Part shown: positions 1 to 13,499 of the stretch, piece after piece
Layout of the letters: every line of letters begins with the position of its first letter
How positions within the stretch are numbered: the stretch's first letter is position 1
Origin: Campylorhamphus procurvoides
Lineage: Eukaryota; Chordata; Aves; Passeriformes; Dendrocolaptidae
Assembly: GCA_013396655.1 (NCBI GenBank)
Contig: WBMV01007704.1
Coordinates: forward strand, 397,461-461,460
Reading direction: 5' to 3'
Length of the DNA stretch: 64,000 bases
Position numbers and translations under genes: made by a program
The notes under the pieces: generated by a model
The model's database searches: none
Told to the model about the DNA's origin: nothing
What the model saw: only the letters and a program-made list of their open reading frames with translations

Positions 1-1061
1 AAACTAACCAGGTATTTAACTTGGTTAATGACTTGACTTTGACTTCTAGTTCCTATACACACAAGTTTGTCCTTGTATTAAACATTGTTTTAACAGTAGA
101 TTATCTAATTCAAAGTAGCTGGTACCTGAACTAACCAATCCCTTCTTGCAGGAAGACTTGGCGTGATTTGGGGCTGATTTTCTGCATGCCATGGTCCCTT
201 TACAGTACTGCATGGGAAATACTGATATAAGTATATTTAATTGCTATAGAAATAATGCCCTACAGAATTGCATCATGAAAGATGCTAGAGGACAGAAATA
301 TCTTGCTTTTTCTCATTCATTTATATCTCTTATTGTCTTCTCCCTTTGTCAATTCCATGTTGCTTTCATGGCAGCACCACAAATCAAAGCCTAAATCTGA
401 AGAAGTGTGGGAATGGGAGGGCAAAAAATGCATCCAGGATACTCTGCTCTTGCATTTGACAGCTAGCAAAGCTAAGAGAATAAACACTATAATAAGTCAG
501 TGTGCCCCCTATCTGGCTTAGTTTATCTGGTGTCCATCTGAATAAACTCTCAGCTGAAGCAGGAAGCCCTGGGACTAGATCTTTCACCTTCCTTTGATTG
601 TCATTTTCCAATTGTTTTCATTTTTCAATGACGCCAGCACACTTGTTCACTGATGTTCCATTTTGGCCTTGATTGTGCCAGATCCACCCAGAGAAGTCTG
701 AAGCCAAGAACAAAACGGGCCTCAAAAAGAGAGGCTTTCCTTGAAACATCCTTACACATTAAGGTCCTGAAGTGTGATGCAGACAGTGCTGCACCTTTGT
801 GTAAGGAGTGTTTAGACAGGGTTCTTCAAGTTCATCAGACGACTTCAATAGGTGGAAATAGCACACATGCTCAAAATCAAGGACACCAACAGCAAAAAAT
901 ATCACTGTGGCAATACACTAAAATGTGTCCATTTTTTTTCCCCCTGAACTAGAAAACTATCACTGCTTACTATATAAGGAGAGATTTGGCCCATTTTCTA
1001 GTCTCTATTAGACTGGTAGTGCAAGGAAACGTGGCACAGTGTAGTAATGCAGCAAGTTTAC

Positions 1062-1079
1062 CTCTCCTCTCCTCTCCTC
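1062..1079. repeat. (TCTCC)n short pyrimidine repeat
   Basis: Three to four TCTCC units in tandem. About 20 bases further on there is a short run of GGTATA-like units (about 1102-1128). Both look like simple-sequence slippage and imply no function. Confidence 0.6.
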
Positions 1080-3655
1080 GTTTATAAGTGTATGTGTTTT
1101 GGTATAGGTATAGGTGCAGGTATAGATGTGTGTCATCAACCAAAGAAAAAGATAACATGCCAGCAAGTTCAGCATGCTGATTTGTCACCTCTCCTGTCAG
1201 TTTTGGTTCGCTGTCAGCCCCTGTGCTGTCCTGGGAGTGTGGTTTGCTCATGTGTGATGGAGGAAACATGCACACTGCTCATATTTATCCTTCCCATCTG
1301 AACCAGAATTCATTGTTTTTTGGTTGCAAGAATTGACATGAATGTTAGGAAGGCTGGACTTTCTTACCTTTACATGTGCACTGCCCATTTTAGGCTTGGG
1401 CCCGGCTGGCAAGGAAGGCAAACCAATGTGATCTATTTTTCTTGTACAAACTTTTTGATTGCACAGGAGTTGCCAGTTTGACACTCAACATTAACATTAA
1501 AGTTTAGAAGAGGAAAGGCTGTTCTGGAATGGTCAAACAGAGAAAGTCATGCATGTATTTGCATTTTAGAGCTATTAGTGGTGCTGCATTCAGAGCAGTT
1601 ATCTGGTCTGAGGAAGGATTTGCAGGGTAACTGCACTTTTGGAGGTTTCCTTTGAAGCTGAAAACAAAACAGAAAAAGAAGCAGCAAACCACAATTTTAA
1701 AAATAGGATGCTTTAAGATGCCTCCTGGAAGTCACAGTCTGTCCTTATAGTGTTCAATTTTTTGAATTCTTCAGGAGTGAGAACAGACTCGGTTGTCAAC
1801 AGAGTGCTGTTCACAGAAACTAGGCAGGAGAATGAAAGAAGGCTGGCTATTGTTCAGGGATGTGGTGTAGGCAGCAAGAATGTGTTGGGAATGCAGTGCC
1901 TGCATGTCAGGCAGAGAGAGAGGGCTTTGTGTGAGAATGCTGAAGCAGAATGTCAATCATACGAATAACTACTATCTCATTTTTTCATCTTGAACCTTGC
2001 TAGCACACTTCTTCCCCTCAAGTCCATAAGGATAGTTATCCATTTCCTGGAACACACTGGTGTCTAATCAAAGCTGCCCAGGTCCTTCATCGGAGAGCTG
2101 ACCTACCATGAAGTGTTGGAAAACAGTGTTGGAAGCATCCTACCTCTCCTGTGTGCTCTGCCAACATAGCCTAGACCATCATTTAAGAATAGGTAACTCA
2201 CAGACACCCTGCTCTGGTGAGGGAGCGTTGTTTTTCTTAAAATAAGAATGGCTTTATCATCCTCCAGAGGAACATGTGTGATTTGAAATATTCATAATTG
2301 AAAAAAGAAAACATTGGGTAATAGAAAGGGAAGCTCCACACTTATGCAAATGTAAAAAACATGCTTTATCTCACAATGGTTCACATTGTGCCTGGGTGCA
2401 ATGACGTAAGAGCACTGTTATGAAATTCCTCAAAATCCTGAACAAAATAGAGGCAACATGCCTGAAAAGGGTGCATTTGTGATTAAAATAAATTTACTCT
2501 TGAAGCAGATTAACAATTGAAGCAGAAGCTTGCAGAGCTGGGTATAACATACCTGTTGTGACCTGAGCTAAGTCAACCTCCTCTGAAGTCTCACTTCTCA
2601 TGGGTTGGTGTTACTTAAGGCAGATCCTCCTTTGAGGTAACACATCACTGCTTTACTTGCCAGGAATGGGAGGAGATCACACACTGATAAAATCCTCCTC
2701 ACTGGGACAGGCTGGGCCAGGATTCCCCGAGTCTGCACCACTCACTGTGTAGTCACCTGGGGCCAGGAGGAGCCAGTGTACTCAGGCTCTCAGAAATGAG
2801 AGCTGCCGTGTTAATATGCAAGAGGTAAGTGATCCTGAGCAGCACACAACAAAAATCAAGGAGAACTTCCCCCAAAAAGTTACCTTTAATCACAGTGTCA
2901 CTGGGAATTGGCCACATTGTTATTATTATTCCTGCGTATTAAGGCCCAGCTGGGATGGCCTGATCTCACACACACTTCTTGTTGCCATTGTGAGCAGTCC
3001 AGGAAGCAAAGAGCAGAGTAGGAAAGCTAATAATAAATATTTCTTAACTCACACTTCCATAGGTTCCATTGCACCCCGAGCATTGACAAGCAAGAAAATT
3101 TTACCAGAGGGCATGAGATTTCCTCTTCCTCAGGTGTAGCGTTTGGCAACTCTTTAAGTCAGTGTTCCTGGTGTTCCCAGCAAGAGAAGCTGTCCCAGGT
3201 GCCACCACACTGCCCCTCACCATTTTCCAGCAGAGGTGTGAACCCAGTCAGGAAGCTGACCTGTGTTAAAACCTCATCTTCTACCAAATGAATTTTAATC
3301 CTACAGAGTTTTTGGGCAGCAGATGACAACCTGGCTGCACAAACAGCTCCATTAGTAAGAGAGAAAGCAGCATGGACAGGAGGAGACAACAAGCAGTGAG
3401 GAGCCAGGAGAGTGCAGGACAGGCTGTGCTTCAACTCCATCTCAGGTCAGCACTCACCTGAGAGCCTTCAGAGCTGTTCCCATTCATGGTGGCCCAGGAT
3501 TGATTCACAGCAGTCTCCTTTGTTGTACCCTTTAGCCACCACACCTTCTACACTGTGTCCCACAGTGCAACTCATCCTTGAGAAGGTCTTCTTGAAGAGA
3601 GCGTTAAGAACATGGATTTTGGGATAAACCACGTCACTTCACCCGCCGGCACCAC

Positions 3656-3681
3656 AGTTTATTCAGTATAGTGAATAAACT
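3656..3681. repeat. Perfect 10-bp inverted repeat (hairpin)
   Basis: The left arm AGTTTATTCA (3656-3665) and right arm TGAATAAACT (3672-3681) are exact reverse complements around a 6-base loop, GTATAG. The stem is AT-rich and lies in unannotated DNA. It is too short for a microRNA precursor. It may be chance, part of a decayed transposon, or a protein-binding palindrome. Confidence 0.7.
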
Positions 3682-5158
3682 ACAGGCCACACAAAAATCT
3701 CTGCCCGTTATATCAGTGTAGCTCTTTTCAGTCCAACAGGGCTGTGCTGATTTTGTACCAGCTGAAGATTTATTTCACAACCTCAGATTTCTTCTTTGCT
3801 TTTTTAACAACTGTTGCTGCATAGCACTTAATAATGGCACCTTATTATGCTGGAGTTTTCCATGATTCATTTCAGGAACTCAAAGCACATGTAAGCATAA
3901 ACGCTTAAATGCTTTGCAGAAAATCATCTTGATTGTAGAAGCAAATCTTTTTTGTGTGCAAAAATACTGCTTATTTGGCCAAAACTGGCAATTACCAAAG
4001 TTTGCCAGAACACAGAAACCTACAGGATGGATGCACCACCACTGTGAACGGCCAGCAGCTGTAGAAAGCCATGTATTGTTCTACAGAATTTTAAAATATT
4101 TTATTCAGGCTAACCCATGAAAAGCATTGTTTCATTCTAGCGGGTAAAAACCTTCTGAGAAAGATTTTATATCTGTTCTATTTTGGCTACAAAAATAATA
4201 ATTTCTCTCTTTTTTCCCATTAAAACACAATTCAGAATGCATTTTAATATGAAATCCTGCAAATCTCACCGAAAAGAATGTTGTTACAATTCCTTGGGAA
4301 AGAGGAAGGGGTTGCTCCTTTTGCATTTGTCTTGTGTTGCGAGGGTGTAAAAAGGAAAATTTCTTCTAACAGCGATAATTGAGTCAAAAACTACTTTGAA
4401 AAGAAATGTGATTTGACTGAGATAGTGGCCAATTTTTGGGTTAGATTTTTTAGCACTGCACAAAGCAAACACTCCAGTTGGGGTTCCAAACTACAACTAC
4501 CAAAAATCTCTGATGACTAACACTTCCTGGCTGGACTTCATGCTGGATTGAAAAGAACAAGACTACTTTTTGTCTAAGCCTGCACTAATGTTATATAAAA
4601 GGCTGTGAAAAATGTTGTGTAGGTCCATCCACAAGCATCTGTCTTTTGCACATGCTTGTGGTGTTTTTGCTGGTGGCTTTGGGTAGAGTTAGTCTAATGT
4701 TTAATTAAATCATTTAGCTTTACTTGAGCCATACATCTTTTTCCTCGCTGACTGTTTTTTGTGCAGGAATTCGCTGCAGCCCCAAAAGAAGAAGGAATGA
4801 TGTTCCCTATTCTGACCACAGACCCTGGATCTGCTGCTGATGCCTGCTGTCCACGGACTGGAGGGTCTTTGAGAATAAAAATAACCCTGAGAACAAAAAT
4901 AACAGTTCACAGTAGGTGCAGGACTGATTTTCTGTAGTAATCTGGGCCCATCAACCCACAGATTCAAAAGCATTGTAGAAACACCTCAGGAAATTAATAC
5001 TGAAGAATAACTACATGAAAATCCTTCATTCGCTCCAAAGACATTCTGCCTTGGCTCCCTCCCTTCCATCAAACAATGCCCTTTCATGTAGCTTAATCCC
5101 TGCTAGCACCCACCCTCATGCCTGGTTCCTCCCTCACTCTTCATTAAGCTCAACAGAA

Positions 5159-5190
5159 TGTATTTCCAGTCAATTCTGACTGGAAATGTA
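5159..5190. repeat. Perfect 11-bp inverted repeat with 4-base loop
   Basis: ATTTCCAGTCA (5162-5172) pairs exactly with TGACTGGAAAT (5177-5187) across the loop ATTC. As RNA the stem could extend by two G-U wobbles and one T-A pair to 14 pairs (5159-5190). This is the strongest compact hairpin I noticed in the window. The stem is shorter than a typical microRNA precursor (about 22 pairs or more), so a regulatory palindrome or chance is more likely. Confidence 0.75.
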
Positions 5191-8100
5191 ATACTCCCAA
5201 CAGCATTGCCAGCAATACTCCCAGTCCTTTCCTCTGCTGGCCTCAGCTGCTCCATGGTCCAGCTCCCCCAGTTACTTTTCCACTCTAGGGAAAGGCTAGA
5301 ACTGGCAGGAGGCTCCAGCAAGCCCAGGAACACCCAGGGCTCAGGAAGTGGAGGCTGCAAGGGGCAGGCTGGATCAGTCTCCCCGTCCATAAATTGGTCT
5401 CAGTGTCCTACAGTTAAGTTCTCTCCCTCCTCCCTGACACAGCGTCCTCCCATGGATGCTCTCAAATACAGAATCATCACCCATAGTTTTATGGGGAACT
5501 GCACTTTGTAAGGAACTCACTGGCCAGAAGAGCTCAACTCCCAGCTGGGCATCATTGTAATGACCAGGAGTTTAGATGTGTTCAGCATTTTGCATTTACT
5601 TGCCAGATACTCCCTTGAAAAATTTGGTTACAGTAGCCAGAAAGAGAAAAACTTTATGAAAGTGTAGAAAGAACTTGTTCATAAAATCATTATCCTGTCC
5701 AAAGGTCCCATTTCCACGTGTTCTGAAAGATCCTGTGAAAAAGTCCGTGATGCTTAATGCAACCTTTTTTAAACATTCATATCAACTTTACATAGCTAGT
5801 TTTCATTATTTTCCTCTGTCTCTTGTTATCTATTTGTCCATTCAAATATGGTATCTGCATTTGAAGAGTTCATCTTTGCTCCACGTGCCATTTTTATCAA
5901 GCAGCTTTGAGGTTCTCTTCCTTCTTATACTCCAGATAATCAAAAGTTCCTACAGGCTCTCTTCTTGATTCTCCCTCAATTTTCATTCTCTCCTTCGGTT
6001 GAACTAATTTTTGCGCTGGCTATCCTCAAAGTGGAAATTTAACAGAGTTTTATTAGCTCAACACATATTGAATTTGTGTGTCCTCAGTCTGTATCACTTG
6101 GGCAGGGCTGGTCCAAGACTCACCAGGATGAACAATCTGACCAACAGTTGTGGCTGCTGGGAATTGAGACGCGTTCAGCCTCATGGGACCTGATAGCACT
6201 GCCTCTAACCCCCGGCTCAGGGAAACCTTTGGACACACATCTCAGGGCTACTCTAATCCTGTGGAACCCCAGAACACTGTAAGTATGCTCTGCCCAGGGG
6301 CCGTGTTACATCTCAGTACAGCTGTGTGGTGTGTACACATCTCTTGACGCAAACAAATGCTATAAAATGTTTAGAGCTCTGCTCTAAAATGTTGCTGGCA
6401 AATTGTCGTGAACATGGGAAAGAAACAAGAGTGTTGAGAGCTCTGGGTATTATTGAAATATTTAAATATCATGTATGGTGATGCCTGTAATTCAACATTT
6501 GCTGTGGTAAACAGCAGAAATGACTGTAGCAAAATGTTATTCCATATTCTAAGCCAGACTCTTGAGGTTTGTTTTATTTATATCACATGTGGCTGGGAGA
6601 AATAATTCTAGGAAGGCTCAAACCATATATTTTCTTTTCAAGTTGCCAAAATATCTTACAGAAATCAATTGCTGGGGACTCTTCTTCATGGCTAAAGATT
6701 TATTTTTAACCTCTTGGTGTGCCAAAATCAAGAACAATTATTAATCTGTCCTGAAACTGCCAATACAACCTGCTAGCAACAGATGGTGTGAACGAAAAGC
6801 CAGAAGTGGCCATTTTTAATATTCAATAGATTAAAAAACTCAGTTCTTTAATCTTATCTAACCTCTTGTGACCGATGGTCTAAGTATTGACTTAAAGACA
6901 ATATCAATAGCCTTGATTTGAACCTGAATCAGCCAGGGGACTGGACCTTCTGAGATACTTTTTACCTCTAAATGATACTGAGTTCCCATCTCTGTTGACC
7001 TTGGTGGGAGAGGAGCACTAAAGGTTTCTCTTTGGAAACTTAAAAGTCAACACCTTGTGCTGCAGGTATGGTGCGGCTGTGCTTCAGGGGTTCTTGTTTA
7101 GGTCTGAACTTGTTGGATAGTTAAGAACCAGCTTCTGTCAATGCCTAGGGATGGAGAGGTATTGCATTACTAGATATTATCTCAGTCTCACTGTATTTAT
7201 GCATCTCAATTACAAAATCAGGAAGTATTGCCAGCCATCCTTTGGATACAGCTGGCACAGACACACACACAGAGTGAAACAAAAAAATCCCAAACTGCAA
7301 GCCTGCTTTATGTTTTGATTACTTAAGGATTTTGGAAATCTGAGGATCATGGAAATCTGATTCTTGCAGCCTGTGAGGATGCTGTGCTTCTGGTGAGACT
7401 GGGTTTTTTTCCCCTGTGTCACTGCTGGGAAAGGCAGACTGTCAGCAGCAGGAACACAGAATTTCACAACTGCCCAGGAAAGCTGGATCCCAACTACAGA
7501 CATACTCACCTCACCTATGATTGAAGCTGGATCTGAATTTCAGGTTTGGGATTGCTCATTATTTTCTGTAATATCTCTGCAGCCCTGATTTGTTTGGGAG
7601 GAATGAGGCAGGGGGGACTCAAACAGCTGCAGTGCTATTAGCACAGTGTGGGTGAGAAACAGCCTGAAGCTTTCGCATGAATAATTTCCCAGGTTGCGTG
7701 TCCTGTCTCTGTACTCACCCAGCAAAATGCAGCAGATGTGGCGAGATGACAAACTTTGTACGCCTGACTCTGGGACAGACAAAAGCCTCTTGAAAACCAA
7801 GGGCTGCAATTTGAGAAGCCGTTCCTTTCTCTGTTTTTCATGCCTTTATTGATACTTGTCTGCACAGACCCCATATTCTGGCAGGTCAGCAGCTCCTCAA
7901 CCCAAATCCCAGCCCTGGTCCAGGGCTCCCTCCTGCCGCTGTCCTGTGGCCCCTCTGCTCCTTCCCGCCTACGTGTCCCCCGCGGAAACCACTGGCCATG
8001 GTCAGGCAGTCCCCTGACAATACGGCATGTGGGAAAGCTCTTCCTGGGAGAGCAGCAGCCTTTCAAGAGCTCAGGCCAGGGAGGAAAGGCCGATGCACCA

Positions 8101-9872
8101 GGGGAGAGCACTGGAAGGATATTTTGGTTTTGTGCTGAAGGGAAAATGAACTCTCTCCTGACGGTTTTCTCTGGAGGCTACAAGAGTGAGATTTCTGAAT
8201 GGAAGGAGTGGAAGAAAAAGAATAAAAGATGTAAAAACAGCCAGCTGGAAGGAAGTAACTTTAAATTAGTACATTAGCATGCTGATGGTAGGTACTGTTA
8301 CAGAATGAAGATGCTGGGGAACACCAGGAAAGACACATGACAGTATCAAGTGATCTTGGACAGTAAAATTTAGTGTGTCCACTAAATTAGTGAGATAAAC
8401 AATGAACAAGGGCATAGCAAGGCTATCGCTGGGGGGTTCTGTCAGCCTAAGCTGTTGCTGAAAGCTTTGCCTCAGCCTATACCCTCTCCAGGGAGCTCAT
8501 TCCTGCTGGTCTCTTGGACAGTTCTGCCAACAGCCCGATGGGACACTGATCAGCATAAACACGGAGCACTCTGCTGCCGGTGTCATTGCCAGGGAGAGCA
8601 GTGGTCTCCTGTGTCACTGACCTGGCAATGAGAAAATGGAATGAACATGGAAGGAGTTTGTGGGGGAGCAGGGAGCAGTGGCAGGACTGCTGGCACTGTG
8701 GACTTCTGCTGCAAAGAAGCATGGCCTGTGAGGTCTCATCTAATGATCTGAGTAGATATCGTCAAAGTGTTCTTCATTTCTGCTTACAGATGCGAAATGG
8801 AATCCCTTCCTAGCTTTGGATAGGTCTTACACCTAGAGTGTATTCAGTCTTCTGATAATGGAATTGGGAAGTGATTATTTGGGGTTTGTAACACTTCTTT
8901 TGTCTTCCTGGTAACTTTCGGCCAGGCTCTGAGCTTTGCTCCTAAATAGTACCATAGGTTACCCCAGTAATTCCCAATGCCCAGGGTCTAGTTTGCCATC
9001 ACGTTGAACCCTGAGAATTCTTCCCCTTCATGAGGATTACAGAAACATCCCTTCTCAGTAATGCTCTGCTGACCATCTCTTAAAATTAAATGTTTGGTAG
9101 TCACCAATATTTCCCATTTTTAACAGACATGAATTGGAGCATTCCTGTCATTGGAACTTCATCTGAGTTTCCCTTACAAACAGCTTTCCTTACATTGCCC
9201 TGGAATGTACGTACAGCCCCTGCCTCTGTATCAGTGCTTTACACATTCTCAGGATGTTTTGCAGCATTCAGCTCCTGGACTTTTGAATTGTTTCACATTT
9301 CATGGTCTGAATTTTATGATTTAATGGCACTCCTTGTGAGCATGTGCAATGACACCTACAGAATTTCTGATTATCAGGCCATATTATTTCTCATGATTGT
9401 GTTGAAAGTCTCATTGTCTCCTTGGTTTCCAGCAGAATTTCTGCACTATTACCAGTGAAACAAGCCTGAATAGCAGAATATGTATCTCTGAATATGTCCC
9501 CAAAACCTGGGTTTCCTCAGTGTGAAAACAGTCTGTGTCCATGCAGAAATAGCTTCAGCACCTCTGTAAATGATACAGTCTCCAAAGCACAACCAGCTCT
9601 TGTAATCACAACAAGGCAATTCAGAAAAATAAAAGAGGGGTCTAAAATGGGATGTGAGATCTTTGTAGAAGTGGAAATACAATTATCTTTTTTTTTAATT
9701 TTCGAGTGTATGTATTATAGTCCCCACTCACATTTCTCTCATGGAAAACTTAAATTGTTAAGCTTCATAATATCACTGCAAATAGCCCAGGTCTTTGCTC
9801 TGTCTGCTTGGCCTCATTACTTCACTTGAAAACTGTTTTTCATGTTGTTTTTTTTCTCAGAGAAGGGAGCTT

Positions 9873-9951
9873 TACATTCGCTATTAACACTCCAAAAGAG
9901 AGAAGTTCCGCTCTACATTCGCTATTAACACTCCAAAAGAGAGAAGTTCCG
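9873..9951. repeat. 41-bp direct tandem duplication (2 copies)
   Basis: Copy one (9873-9913) and copy two (from 9914) start with the same TACATTCGCTATTAACACTC text and stay identical for about 38 bases, up to AGAAGTTCCG. They then diverge. The near identity implies a recent local duplication, or possibly an assembly artefact. Both copies lie just after a T-rich tract ending in TCTCAG. No real gene overlaps it. Confidence 0.85.
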
Positions 9952-12743
9952 AGCGGAGCAAGCCCTGAGAGCTCAAGGAGAGCATCTCCAATGTCACCTG
10001 CAGCAGATCTCTCAGGGTTCCTCGTGCTGCCTCTCCTTCCCCACGCCTCGATGCTACACATAGGAGTGGTCTGTGCCAGTAAATCGCTCCCACTGCCCTT
10101 CTGCCCGTGGCATCCAGCTCTTCTTGGCTCCAGGAATTCCGATGGGATGTCTCAGCAGGGATGAAGGCCAGTGGAGCTGATGGGTGATGATGACCTGCAA
10201 GCAGCGTGGGAGGAAGTCAGCCCACCACGAGCAAATTTTTCTGCTGTCTAGATGGGCTAATCACACACTGCAAAAACAGCAAAAAAGCCAGAGAATTGGA
10301 AATTCTGTCTTCAGGGTTGTTTGGGTTTTTTTAAATCCTGTTTCAGTCCACTATTTGATTGTTTTCTCTTTTTCGTTTGTATTTACCATATAAAAAAAGA
10401 AAAAAAAAACAAAGCATTTTCCTTTTATATTTTCTCTATACGGAATCATGCAAGGTATGGATTATACGGAATAGCCCAGATTGGAGTAAAAGGAGAGAAA
10501 GGTCAGCATTTTACAGGGCTGAATCCAAAGTACCACCAACAGTCTTGCTGACAACACTGGAGAAAAGTCTACAATAACTTAACTTCTTTTTTTCTGAAGG
10601 GGTGCCTAGTGCTGGAAGGCACCATGGACAAGAAAGGCATCTAAGGACACTTACCAGATAGTATTCAGATAATCTTCCAAGATTCAGTGCCTCAGCAGGC
10701 CGGAGCAGAGGTGTAGAAGTTTTAGCATCCCAAATAGAAGGCTGAAGGGTTCATCTCAGTTCTAGGTGGTGTTTTAAAGCTGGGGTGGTTAAGGCATGCC
10801 CAGCACTGCTGCCAGCAGGTTGCAAATCATTTTCTTTTGACTTTGCCTGTGTGAAGGACCAGGTCAGAGTTGGAGTTGGCATTCCACCTTTGTTTAATCA
10901 TCAGACCATTTACGTTTTCTTGGAAACAAACTCCTCTATACTCCAGCTTCTGTAAATCACTTCGTAGTCCTATTGATACAGGGCAGTGGTGACTGAGATC
11001 AGCTGATAGCCTATTCTTTTGTTTGTCATTCTGAAATTTAATCTTTTTGCAACAAAATCACCGGATAATTCAGCCATTTGTGGCAATGACTGTAGTCAAA
11101 GACTATGAAATAAACCCAGAAACATTTATAAAAGTAACCATGATATGATGACCTACACACACACACATACATATATATATTTATAAAAATTTCAGCAGCC
11201 CACTTGTCAGGATTCTGAAACTGACATGACAGACATGGGAAATAAGAAACTTTCAAGTTAGACATCATTTTCTACTTACAGTTTGTGTGATGTTATTTTT
11301 AAAGAGATTCTGTGAAAACAGAGAAAGTTGTATCACTTTTGACTCATATCCCCCCCACCCCCCAAAGAAATATATTTATATATGCGCTTACTTATATAGG
11401 AGTGGTATCTATGTAGATATATATGAAACATATGAAAAAAAGAACATTATGGAAGAAAAGCTTCATGTATGACTGGTAAGTCAAATAACCGTTAGCACTA
11501 AACCCCACAATGTCTTGGAAAACTCAGATAGATCTAATCCTGAAAAAAAGTAAATCTACTTTTTCTTGGCATTTGTTATTTTCTCTACTATGTTCCTTTG
11601 AAAACTACAGCATGTTTTCACTGGTCTGCCTTCAAAAAGGTTTAGTGGCCATTTATGTGATGCAATTTATGCTCTATTAATTTGAACTTTTCTGGTAGGA
11701 TAACATCTAGAAAATGAGAATGTGATATTCTAGAATTATTTTAATCAATCTGTATTGAAGGAAAGGAACCATTTCAATTCCAACACTGAGCTGGTAGAAA
11801 TTATCTTAGCTGCAGGCGGTAAAACTAAAGATAGTGTTAAATCTGCACTGATAAACCACAAGTCTTCTGCGCACCTAAAGCCCCATTTGCATGCGCAGTA
11901 TAAGCTGATTCTTGCTCAGGTAACATTCTGCCAATGTGAACATGCATGAACTCTGGGGCAGCTGTTTGAGGGCTGCATGCATAGAGCTTGCAAATTCTGT
12001 TTGATCTGGTGTGTTCAGTTGTGGGAATCTGAACACACAGCTATGAACACTCCAAACCATGAGATGGGGCAAAGAAGCAAACTACAACAATAAAATATCT
12101 CTTTGTCGGTCATTCTTCAATTCTCAGGTGTCTGAGGCAGTTTTGGATCTATTGCGCTCCTTTCTATAGTAACAAAGCATTTGAATGTAAATTCATCTAT
12201 GTGGAATGACATTCCTATTTCCCCATATCAGCAAAATGTTTACCCATTCTTCTTTATACACTGGCAATACAATAAAATTGTATAGACATAGACAATATTT
12301 ACCACAGAATCTAGAACTGAGTATGCCATAACAGTAGAATACCAACTGGTTTATTTATATTTTGGAGATTTTGAGAAAATCTTCATGTGCAACACTTAGC
12401 CCACTGCAGATACAAGGGCATCCAACCTCCCTCTATAAATATGCCACTGATGCCATTGGCAGTAAATGCACGCTGTTGCCAAGAAAAGAGACAACTGGTT
12501 CTTGCTGCTGTGTAATGTTCAGGAAATACACCTGGCAACTGAAAGAACCCAGCTAGTTCTGCTGTATTAAGCTTAGTGTAGGTTCTGACTTTCCATGAGA
12601 CAGGAAAGCATTGCACTGTTGTTGAAACATTTCATTTTTAATGACCAGTGAAGTAACACAGTGGCTGGGTAGTAAATCCCATCACACAAGCACTCCTCTG
12701 GAAAAATCCACTATATTCTTACTAGGAGAGCCTCCACCATTAT
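9952..12743. other. Gene-free stretch
   Basis: No supported coding region. It holds an A-rich tract at about 10390-10412 and a dinucleotide microsatellite at 11154-11185. A C-rich run at about 11350-11363 is followed by AT-rich sequence. The open frames are short and low in complexity (Lys/Phe-rich), as expected of AT-rich non-coding DNA. Confidence 0.55.
11154..11185. repeat. (CA)n-(TA)n compound microsatellite
   Basis: A run of alternating CA passes through CATA into TATATATAT. It is a typical compound dinucleotide microsatellite and likely to be length-polymorphic. Confidence 0.85.
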
Positions 12744-12822
12744 GCTGCTGTCTGACCTAAGGCAGTTTCCTTAATTTTCTCTGTAAGTAAAGTGAGAATA
12801 TTGTCCTTTGTGGGATGTTTGC
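12744..12822 (+). repeat. MIR-type SINE fragment
   Basis: The text matches the conserved MIR core by eye. It has a CTGTCTGACCTAAGGCA-like version of the motif for a transcribed tRNA-derived SINE, then TTTCC, TTAATTTTCTCTGTAAGTAAAGTGAGAAT in place of the usual 'cctcatctgtaaaatgggga'. The copy is heavily diverged, as expected for an element active before the bird-mammal split. Confidence 0.55.
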
Positions 12823-13483
12823 TTGCTTATTACAGCAATATGTATTACAATAAGTCTTAATAAGCCTGTTTCCAACTGACAAAAAAATTACTTCTTTAGT
12901 TTTTATCAGTAAAATATGGTCAGACATCCAACAATTTACTTCTCTGGCATACCCTCCACTTACTATAATAAGGAAGTCTATCTCAAGAAATAGATGGTTA
13001 GAAATAATGCTTTTATGTTTTCTATATTTTGTTATTTTTGCCTCAAATCAGAGTTCAGTTCAGTGTGATCTGACATGGTTGAAATACTAAAACCCCCGCT
13101 CCTCCAAAGCAGTGTTTATTATAGAAACCACAAACTTAACCTAACCTAGAGCAGCTTTTCCAGCAGTGATATAATTACAGTAGTTATTGTTGCAATAAAC
13201 CAGATGTTCCTGAACTGGAATGAAAGCACTTCCCCCTGCATTACATTTGTTATGTTGCCTCTTTTCAAGTCTCACATCAGCTGTTCAGAAAGGGCTTTCT
13301 TGGTTGAGTGTCACTTACAGATTCTTGCTGTGTGAGTCTTTTAGTGCAAAAGAATGAAATACGGGAGGGCTTTGAGATTTCACTGCTCTCCTGAAAACCT
13401 CAGACACGACAGTTATCAATGTCACTAATTCTTGCCCTGGTTTAAAGACATTTTTTTGTCCTTTAAGGCACTTGTATTAGGCT

Positions 13484-13499
13484 AAAAAAAAAAAAAAAA
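13484..13499. repeat. Poly-A tract (16 A)
   Basis: Uninterrupted A16 followed by CCCAAACACTTTGGG. I see no retrogene or SINE body upstream that it would terminate. Confidence 0.85.

Larger units (their letters stand above)
1..9872. other. Gene-free stretch, intergenic or intronic
   Basis: No supported gene. Open frames here are short. The longest is a minus-strand frame at 7638-8111 that opens with GTG, and I recognise no domain in it. The sequence is A+T-rich and CpG-poor. A slightly GC-richer patch at about 7880-8100 carries a handful of CpGs but is too weak to call an island. Two short perfect hairpins and a TCTCC run are listed separately. I see no CR1 or MIR copy in this block. Confidence 0.6.

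Noticed and set aside
7638..8111. 157-codon minus-strand frame
   Set aside because: Opens with GTG, and a plus-strand frame of similar length overlaps it in a mildly GC-rich patch. No domain seen.
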